From: JADGRA01 sp052143535
Lineage (GTDB): Bacteria > Myxococcota > Myxococcia > Myxococcales > Myxococcaceae
Assembly: GCA_052143535.1 (NCBI GenBank)
Contig: JBKQSS010000014.1
Coordinates: 1 to 64,000 of the forward strand
Reading direction: 5' to 3'
Length of the DNA stretch: 64,000 bases
Both the position numbers and the translations under genes were made by a program. The notes under the pieces are model-generated. The model saw nothing but the letters and a program-made list of their open reading frames with translations. It made no database searches and was not told the origin of the DNA. Positions 59,490 to 64,000 of this stretch are shown here, one piece after another (the first letter of the stretch is position 1; each line of letters begins with the position of its first letter).

Positions 59490-60310
59490 TTCTGCTCCGC
59501 CGGCCCGGCCGGCGTGGCCGGTTTCGTCCCTTCGCCCTGCGCCGCCTTGAGGCCGGCGTCCTTGGTGACCTCGACGTCATAGCGGACCGCAGGTCGGTCC
59601 TTGAGGTCGGTGGTGAGGCCGCCCTTCTCGTAGCCCACCACCTTCACGTTGGTGACTTTGCCCGGCTCGGCGTTGAAGGTGTAGCTGGAGGTGACGGTGA
59701 AGCGGTAGCCCTCGAGGTAGCTGAAGACGCCGTAGCCACGCCCGCGGTACACCAGCCGCACCGCAATCTGGTGCTGGCCGGGCACAATCCGGCCGTTGAA
59801 AATCTCGAAGTCCTGCTGGTTGGCCAAGTCGCCCTTCTTGTCCACCTTGGTGAAGATGGGCGCTCCGTCGAGCGCATAGGCCACGCTGTCCAGCGCGAAG
59901 GTGCCGCCCATCTCGTTCTTGCTGGAGATGACGGCGCGCGCCCCGCTGCTCAAGTCCCCGCCGAGCACCGTCTCCTGCAACAACAGGAGGCGCGCCTTGG
60001 TGCGGTAAATTTTCTCCTTCAAGTCCACCACCTGCTCCTCCAGCGTCTTCACCCGGGTGTTGAAGGCGTCGCTGGCGGTGGCCGGGGCCGCGTTGTCGGT
60101 GGCCTTGGCGTCGGCCGGGGGAGGCGGCGGTACGACGTCGGTTGAAGGGGCGGCGTCCTGTGCCCCGAGCTTATCCGGCGGGGGCGCGGGCGGGTTGGTG
60201 GGTGCGCCAGGAGGGGCCTGGACCGTAGTCTTGGTCGCGGATTGCGCCAGGACCGCCGGTCCGATGAGCAGGACCGCTGTGGCGAGGGCGACGACGTGAG
60301 TGCGGCGCAC
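59486..60310 (-). CDS. exported protein of the mgl/glt operon
   Basis: 274 residues from GTG 60310, with AGGAG upstream at good spacing. 'VVALATAVLLIGPAVLAQSA' is a signal peptide. A long Pro/Ala linker, a coiled coil ('NTRVKTLEEQVVDLKEKIYR') and a beta-rich domain ('GRIVPGQHQIAVRLVYRGRG', 'YLEGYRFTVTSSYTFNAEPG') follow. Homologues in myxobacteria are often mislabelled as dihydrolipoamide acetyltransferase because of the linker; no catalytic motif supports that. It is the first gene after mglA (83-base gap) and overlaps the TPR gene downstream, so is probably part of the same periplasmic machine. Confidence 0.72.
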   Translation of the reverse strand: MRRTHVVALATAVLLIGPAVLAQSATKTTVQAPPGAPTNPPAPPPDKLGAQDAAPSTDVVPPPPPADAKATDNAAPATASDAFNTRVKTLEEQVVDLKEKIYRTKARLLLLQETVLGGDLSSGARAVISSKNEMGGTFALDSVAYALDGAPIFTKVDKKGDLANQQDFEIFNGRIVPGQHQIAVRLVYRGRGYGVFSYLEGYRFTVTSSYTFNAEPGKVTNVKVVGYEKGGLTTDLKDRPAVRYDVEVTKDAGLKAAQGEGTKPATPAGPAEQK

Positions 60311-60393
60311 GGATTGGCTCCTGTGGAGCGTTGCCCCGAAGAGAACGCCGGCGAGACACATATCACGAGGGGCGGCGTACTCGCCCTTCCAGC

Positions 60394-60981
60394 TCAGCCG
60401 CCCTTTTTCAGCTCCGTCAGCACCAGCTTGGCCACCGCCTTCAATGTGTCAAAGACACCGACACCGGTGGGCGCGACGGCCTGGTATTCGGGCGAACCGC
60501 GGGTGTTGAGCAGCCCGCGGAGCTCCTCTACCGGCACGGCGTTGGGGAGGTCGCGCTTGTTGTACTGCACCACCGCGGGCACCTTCGCCAAGTCGTACCC
60601 TTGCTCGGCGAGGTTGGTCTTCAGGTTCTCGTAGGACTCCATGTTGGCCTCCATCCGCTCGACCTGGCTGTCGGCCACGAAGACCACGCCGTCCACGCCC
60701 TTGAGGATGAGCTTGCGGCTGGCGTCGTAGAAGACTTGGCCGGGGACGGTATAGAGGTGGAAGCGTGTCTTGAAGCCGCGAATCTCGCCCAAGGACAGCG
60801 GGAGGAAGTCGAAAAACAGGGTGCGGTCCGTCTCGGTGGACAGCGAGATGAGCTTGCCCTTCGTCTCGGGATTGGTCTTGTTGTAGATGTACTGCAGGTT
60901 GGTGGTCTTCCCGCAGAGTCCCGGCCCGTAATAGACAATCTTGCAGTTAATCTCGCGGGATGAGTAGTTGATGAAGGACAT
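60394..60981 (-). CDS. mglA: MglA, Ras-like polarity GTPase
   Basis: 195 residues, full length. 'KIVYYGPGLCGKTTNLQYIY' is the P-loop (GxxxxGKT). 'LYTVPGQVFYDASRKLILKG' is the switch II region (P-G-Q). 'VPAVVQYNKRDLPNAV' is the guanine motif N-K-x-D. Identity to M. xanthus MglA appears very high along its length. Cytoplasmic MglA-GTP gathers at the leading pole and sets where gliding and pilus machines work. It follows mglB by 14 bases on the same strand, as in M. xanthus. Confidence 0.97.
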   Translation of the reverse strand: MSFINYSSREINCKIVYYGPGLCGKTTNLQYIYNKTNPETKGKLISLSTETDRTLFFDFLPLSLGEIRGFKTRFHLYTVPGQVFYDASRKLILKGVDGVVFVADSQVERMEANMESYENLKTNLAEQGYDLAKVPAVVQYNKRDLPNAVPVEELRGLLNTRGSPEYQAVAPTGVGVFDTLKAVAKLVLTELKKGG

Positions 60982-60995
60982 TGGCTTTCTTCGGT

Positions 60996-61478
60996 TTACT
61001 CGCTGAACAGGTTGTCGATGTCGTCGTCGGAGATTTCGGCGAACGGCGACCCCATTCCTCCGGGGCTCTCCGTCTTTTTGAGCAGTGCCTCGAAAATTTT
61101 GGCCAACTCGTCGGAGGCCTTCTTCACTCGGAGTCGGACCAGCCCGAGCGAGGTGCTGGTTTCGAAGATGACCACCAGCACCACCCGGCTACCGACAATC
61201 GTCATGTAGAGCGACTCGCGCGCTCCTTCATGAATCTGGTTGGGGAACTCGTTCTCCCCTATGAGCTTGGCGAGGCCGCCCATGGCGGCGACATTGCCGG
61301 CGGTGAGCGAGGCGAGTGAGGTGGTGTCGATGTTTTGGGTTTGGCCGGAGGCGGAAATGAGCTGCCCATTCTTGTCCACCAGGAAGACGACTTTGGCGTT
61401 GGCGTCCTTGGTGAGTCGGTCACAGACGGCGTTGATGCGATTGTACTCCTCGTCATACATCACCAGTTGCGTGCCCAT
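60996..61478 (-). CDS. mglB: MglB, roadblock/LC7 GTPase-activating protein
   Basis: 160 residues from ATG 61478 (MGTQLVMYDEEYNRINAVCD). Roadblock/LC7 domain: 'VVFLVDKNGQLISASGQTQN', 'TTSLASLTAGNVAAMGGLAK' and 'SRVVLVVIFETSTSLGLVRL'. The acidic tail 'FAEISDDDIDNLFSE' matches M. xanthus MglB. It stimulates GTP hydrolysis by MglA and marks the lagging pole. First gene of the mglBA-glt operon; the divergent promoter region to the S9-like gene is 131 bases. Confidence 0.96.
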   Translation of the reverse strand: MGTQLVMYDEEYNRINAVCDRLTKDANAKVVFLVDKNGQLISASGQTQNIDTTSLASLTAGNVAAMGGLAKLIGENEFPNQIHEGARESLYMTIVGSRVVLVVIFETSTSLGLVRLRVKKASDELAKIFEALLKKTESPGGMGSPFAEISDDDIDNLFSE

Positions 61479-61609
61479 TGACGTGAACCAGTCCCCTTCG
61501 CTGTCGATCGCGTCCTGCTGGGTCGCTCCGCGCTGCCCTGGTTTTCGGAGTGAACTCGGAGGGTTAGAGACTTAACCACACACGCGCGTCCGGTTCCAGG
61601 AGTCGTCCT

Positions 61610-63553
61610 TTGGACAAGCTGTTGACAGCTCTCGTGCTGCTTTGGGCCCAAGGGACGCAGCCCGCGGCGCAGCCGCTTGCGCCCGTCCCCGGGCACCCGG
61701 GCTTCCTCGGGGCCCAACTGCCGCCCTTCCCCCCGGTGCTGTCGGCGCGTGTACTCCAGTATGCCGAAGCCCGCTCGGCGGTGCTGCGCGACGTCTCCGA
61801 CGACGGACGCACGCTGTTGGTGGCCACCCAGCTCGGGCCCACCGAGCAGCTGCACCGGGTGTCCCAGCCCCTCGGCATGCGCGAGCAACTCACCTTTCTC
61901 GACGCACCGGCCAGCAAAGCTGCCTTTCTCCCACAAGACGCCTCCACCCTCTTCTACCTCCAGGCCCCAGGGGGCGGGGCCTTTTACCAGCTGTGGCGAC
62001 TGGATTTGCGCACCGGCCGCAGCGAGCTCCTCACCGATGGGAAGAGCCACCACGAGACATTCGTCCTCTCTCCGGAAGGGAGGTGGATTGCCTACAGCGG
62101 CACCGACCGCAACGGGAAGGACACCGACGTCTACCTGGCCGAGGTGGCCAACGCGCGCGCCGCCCGCCGCCTCACCGAGCTCGACGGGCGCTGGCTTCCC
62201 CTCGCCTTTTCTCCGGACGGCGGGCGGCTCCTCCTGGCCGAAGGAGAGGAGGGAGCCCAGGGCCGGCTGTGGCTCTTGGACATTGCCACCGGGGCCCGGC
62301 GCCGCCTTTGGGGTGAGGCGCGGGTGCACCAGGCACTCTTCGCCCCCGACGGCAAAGCCCTCTACCTCCTTTTGGACGAGGGCGACTTCACCGTCCTGCG
62401 CCGTCTGGCCCTCTCCCCTTTGGGGGCCGCCCCACAGAGGGTGCTTCCGGACGTGAACGCGGACGTGGAGGAGGTGGCGGTGGCAGCCGACGGGACGCTC
62501 GTCTTCTCCACCAACGAGGCTGGCTACTCGCGCGCCTACCTCCTGCGCGGCCAGCGGGCCGAGCCCTTGCCCTTGCCGCCAGGCGTCCTACACGGGCTGA
62601 GGTTTGCCCATGGGAAAAGCGACGTCCTCTTCCTTTCGCTTGAGGGCCCCACCTCGCCGACGGACGTCTGGGCGCTGTCCCTCAAGACGAAGAAGCTTGT
62701 GCGCTGGACAAAAAGCGAGCTGGGGGGGCTGGACGCCCGCACGCTGGTGGCGCCGAAGCTGCTGCATTACCAGGCCGACGACGGGGTGGCCCTCTCCGCC
62801 TTTCTCTACCTGCCCCGCGAGGTGCCCTCCGCCACCCGGGTGCCGGTGGTGCTTTCCTTCCACGACGGCCCCGACGCGCAGGAGCGCCCCGGCTTTCGCT
62901 GGGAGTACCAGCTGCTTCTCGAGCAGGGCCTGGCCGTGCTGGCCCCCAATGTGCGCGGCTCCGACGGCTTCGGCCAGCGCTTCCGCGCGCTGGACGACGG
63001 CGTTTTACGCGAGCAGGTGCTGAAGGACATTGCCGCCACCCTGGCCGTGCTGGCCCGACAGCCCGAGCTCGACGCCTCGCGCGTCGCCGTCTGGGGCGAG
63101 GGCTACGGCGGCTACCTGGCGCTGGTGGCGGCGGCTTCCTTTCCCGACGCCTTCTGTGCCGTGGTGGACGTCTGTGGCATGGCCTCTTTGCCAAGCTTCC
63201 TCGAGTCCGCCCCGCCTTACCGACGCGCCGAGTTGCGCCAGGAGTACGGCGACGAGCGCATGCCGGAGGTGCGCCGTGCGCAAGAGCGCCTCTCCGCGGG
63301 TGTCGGCTCGAACTCTCGCCAGCCCCCACTTCTGCCCCCCCTTCTGGTGGTGCACGGCAAACGCGACAGCCGCGTCAGCGAAGCGCAGGCCCAAGCCCTT
63401 CTCAAAGGGCGGGGCCGGGACGGCTGGTACCTGTTGGCCCTGGACGAGGGCCGGGGCTTCTGGCGGAAAGAGGCGAAGGAGGTGGCCACCCTGACGCTCG
63501 TCCTCTTCCTCAGCGAGAAGCTGCGCCAAGCGCCGGCCAAAGCTGCGCACTAG
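61610..63553 (+). CDS. S9 prolyl oligopeptidase-like protein lacking catalytic Ser and His
   Basis: 647 residues from TTG 61610, with AGGAG about 8 bases upstream and a signal peptide (LLTALVLLWAQGTQPAAQ). Residues 40-380 form a beta-propeller ('FVLSPEGRWIAYSGTDRNGK', 'LAFSPDGGRLLLAEGEE'). Residues 390-640 are the alpha/beta hydrolase domain. The nucleophile elbow, normally G-x-S-x-G-G, reads 'WGEGYGGYL' with Gly where Ser should be (about 497). The acid is present in 'VVHGKRDSRVS'. The usual E-G-H-G reads 'DEGRGFW', with Arg in place of His (about 614). I infer a pseudoenzyme with a binding or scaffold role. It is divergent from mglB. Confidence 0.85.
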   Translation: MDKLLTALVLLWAQGTQPAAQPLAPVPGHPGFLGAQLPPFPPVLSARVLQYAEARSAVLRDVSDDGRTLLVATQLGPTEQLHRVSQPLGMREQLTFLDAPASKAAFLPQDASTLFYLQAPGGGAFYQLWRLDLRTGRSELLTDGKSHHETFVLSPEGRWIAYSGTDRNGKDTDVYLAEVANARAARRLTELDGRWLPLAFSPDGGRLLLAEGEEGAQGRLWLLDIATGARRRLWGEARVHQALFAPDGKALYLLLDEGDFTVLRRLALSPLGAAPQRVLPDVNADVEEVAVAADGTLVFSTNEAGYSRAYLLRGQRAEPLPLPPGVLHGLRFAHGKSDVLFLSLEGPTSPTDVWALSLKTKKLVRWTKSELGGLDARTLVAPKLLHYQADDGVALSAFLYLPREVPSATRVPVVLSFHDGPDAQERPGFRWEYQLLLEQGLAVLAPNVRGSDGFGQRFRALDDGVLREQVLKDIAATLAVLARQPELDASRVAVWGEGYGGYLALVAAASFPDAFCAVVDVCGMASLPSFLESAPPYRRAELRQEYGDERMPEVRRAQERLSAGVGSNSRQPPLLPPLLVVHGKRDSRVSEAQAQALLKGRGRDGWYLLALDEGRGFWRKEAKEVATLTLVLFLSEKLRQAPAKAAH

Positions 63554-63712
63554 CCCCCTGGCAGCATTTTTTTCTTGGCCGGCGGATGAGGCGTGGCCAC
63601 AAAACGCTTCCGCTGACCGGCACACGTTGAAAGCGGCTAGCGTCGCCCTCGCTTTCCTTTAAGAAGGCTGGCCCCGTTGCCCTTGGGGCCAAGACGAAAG
63701 AAAGGGGGCCCC

Positions 63713-64000
63713 ATGGCTGAGGCGTCCGTCCAAGACGTGGTGGTGGTGGGCGCGGGCCACAACGGCCTGGTGGCGGCGACGCTGCTCGCCCGGGCCGGCC
63801 TGCGCGTCCTGGTGCTGGAGGAGAAAGCAGTGGTTGGCGGGGCGGCCAAGACGGAGCGCCCCTTCCGCCGGGCCCCCCAGCTGGGCACTTCCACCGGCGC
63901 CTACCTCCTCGGCGTCATGCCGCCCGAGCTGATGGCCAAGCTGGGGCTGAAGCTGACGCTGCTGCGGAGGGACCCGCACTACTTTCTCCCCACCACCGGA
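63713..64000 (+). CDS. phytoene-desaturase-like FAD oxidoreductase (partial)
   Basis: The first 96 residues, cut by the window edge. 'VVVVGAGHNGLVAATLLARA' is the FAD-binding GxGxxG motif, followed by 'LRVLVLEEKAVVGGAAKTER', the conserved E and G-G region, and 'PQLGTSTGAYLLGVMPPELM'. This is the N terminus of CrtI/phytoene-desaturase or FAD-dependent amine-oxidase-type proteins. The substrate cannot be told from the visible part. ATG 63713 has AAAGGGGG just upstream. Confidence 0.88.
   Translation, partial: MAEASVQDVVVVGAGHNGLVAATLLARAGLRVLVLEEKAVVGGAAKTERPFRRAPQLGTSTGAYLLGVMPPELMAKLGLKLTLLRRDPHYFLPTTG

Noticed and set aside
59486..60310. Annotation as dihydrolipoamide acetyltransferase
   Set aside because: Only the Pro/Ala linker resembles that enzyme. 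No lipoyl or catalytic domain is present, and there is a signal peptide.
63671..63691. Hairpin GGCCCC...GGGGCC as terminator after the S9-like gene
   Set aside because: Short stem without T run, close to the next gene's ribosome-binding region; too weak to call.

Overview
The window is high-GC chromosomal DNA of a myxobacterium (Myxococcota, most likely suborder Cystobacterineae). The strongest evidence is a canonical mglB-mglA gliding switch, a Glt/Nfs-type TPR and TonB-like transport operon, a C25 peptidase ending in a MYXO-CTERM-like anchor, and a short OPX export protein paired with a beta-barrel. Most genes overlap by 4 bases (ATGA or GTGA) in tight operons.

Region 1 (1-22,017) is accessory DNA with an unusual layout. 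An intact tRNA-Asn(GTT) gene lies at 21,945-22,017 on the minus strand. To its left are five identical 48-base copies of the tRNA 3' half, at 586, 5,104, 8,775, 11,207 and 18,491. About 30 bases to the right of each copy is a roughly 60-base conserved block made of TGGCC iterons at 10-base spacing followed by AGTTCCAATAGAGTTACCA. A sixth, eroded block without tRNA sequence lies at 6,437. The fragments divide the region into five complete cassettes of 2.4-7.3 kb. Their cargo is: (B) a GRRM-type radical-SAM RiPP locus; (C) RHH/PIN and MazEF toxin-antitoxin pairs plus a broken PLP decarboxylase; (D) two oxidoreductases with a TetR regulator; (E) a lipase, a USP/phospholipase-D protein with a metallophosphoesterase, and HdeD and DUF1269 stress proteins; (F) an alpha/beta hydrolase, a methyltransferase and a small membrane protein. 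I find no recombinase gene in any of them. The simplest reading is serial insertion of non-autonomous elements into one tRNA gene by an enzyme supplied from elsewhere.

Region 2 (22-33 kb) is more ordinary chromosome: an RNA m5C methyltransferase and an ArsR regulator, each with one frameshift, an alpha/beta hydrolase-GNAT fusion, a secreted esterase, an operon for murein recycling and related functions (LD-carboxypeptidase, serine hydrolase, Mpl-like ligase, TlpA-like thioredoxin, inositol-phosphatase) and an Mpo1-like membrane protein.

Region 3 (32.7-42 kb) resembles the HPr-rel-A system (HprK-like kinase, PqqD-like protein, nucleotidyltransferase). The PqqD-like gene is present twice. Each copy is fused to a twin-arginine/hydrophobic segment and a six-cysteine tail with inhibitor-cystine-knot spacing. 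The operon of the first copy runs directly into a C25 cysteine peptidase. A plus-strand Ig-like lipoprotein gene separates the two copies.

Region 4 (41.9-47.8 kb) is a complete RND multidrug efflux operon. Region 5 (47.9-61.5 kb) holds an OPX/beta-barrel polysaccharide export pair, then a Glt/Nfs-type C-D-E-F-G gene series directly downstream of mglBA. Region 6 has a divergently transcribed S9-peptidase-like protein lacking catalytic Ser and His, and the start of a phytoene-desaturase-like oxidoreductase.
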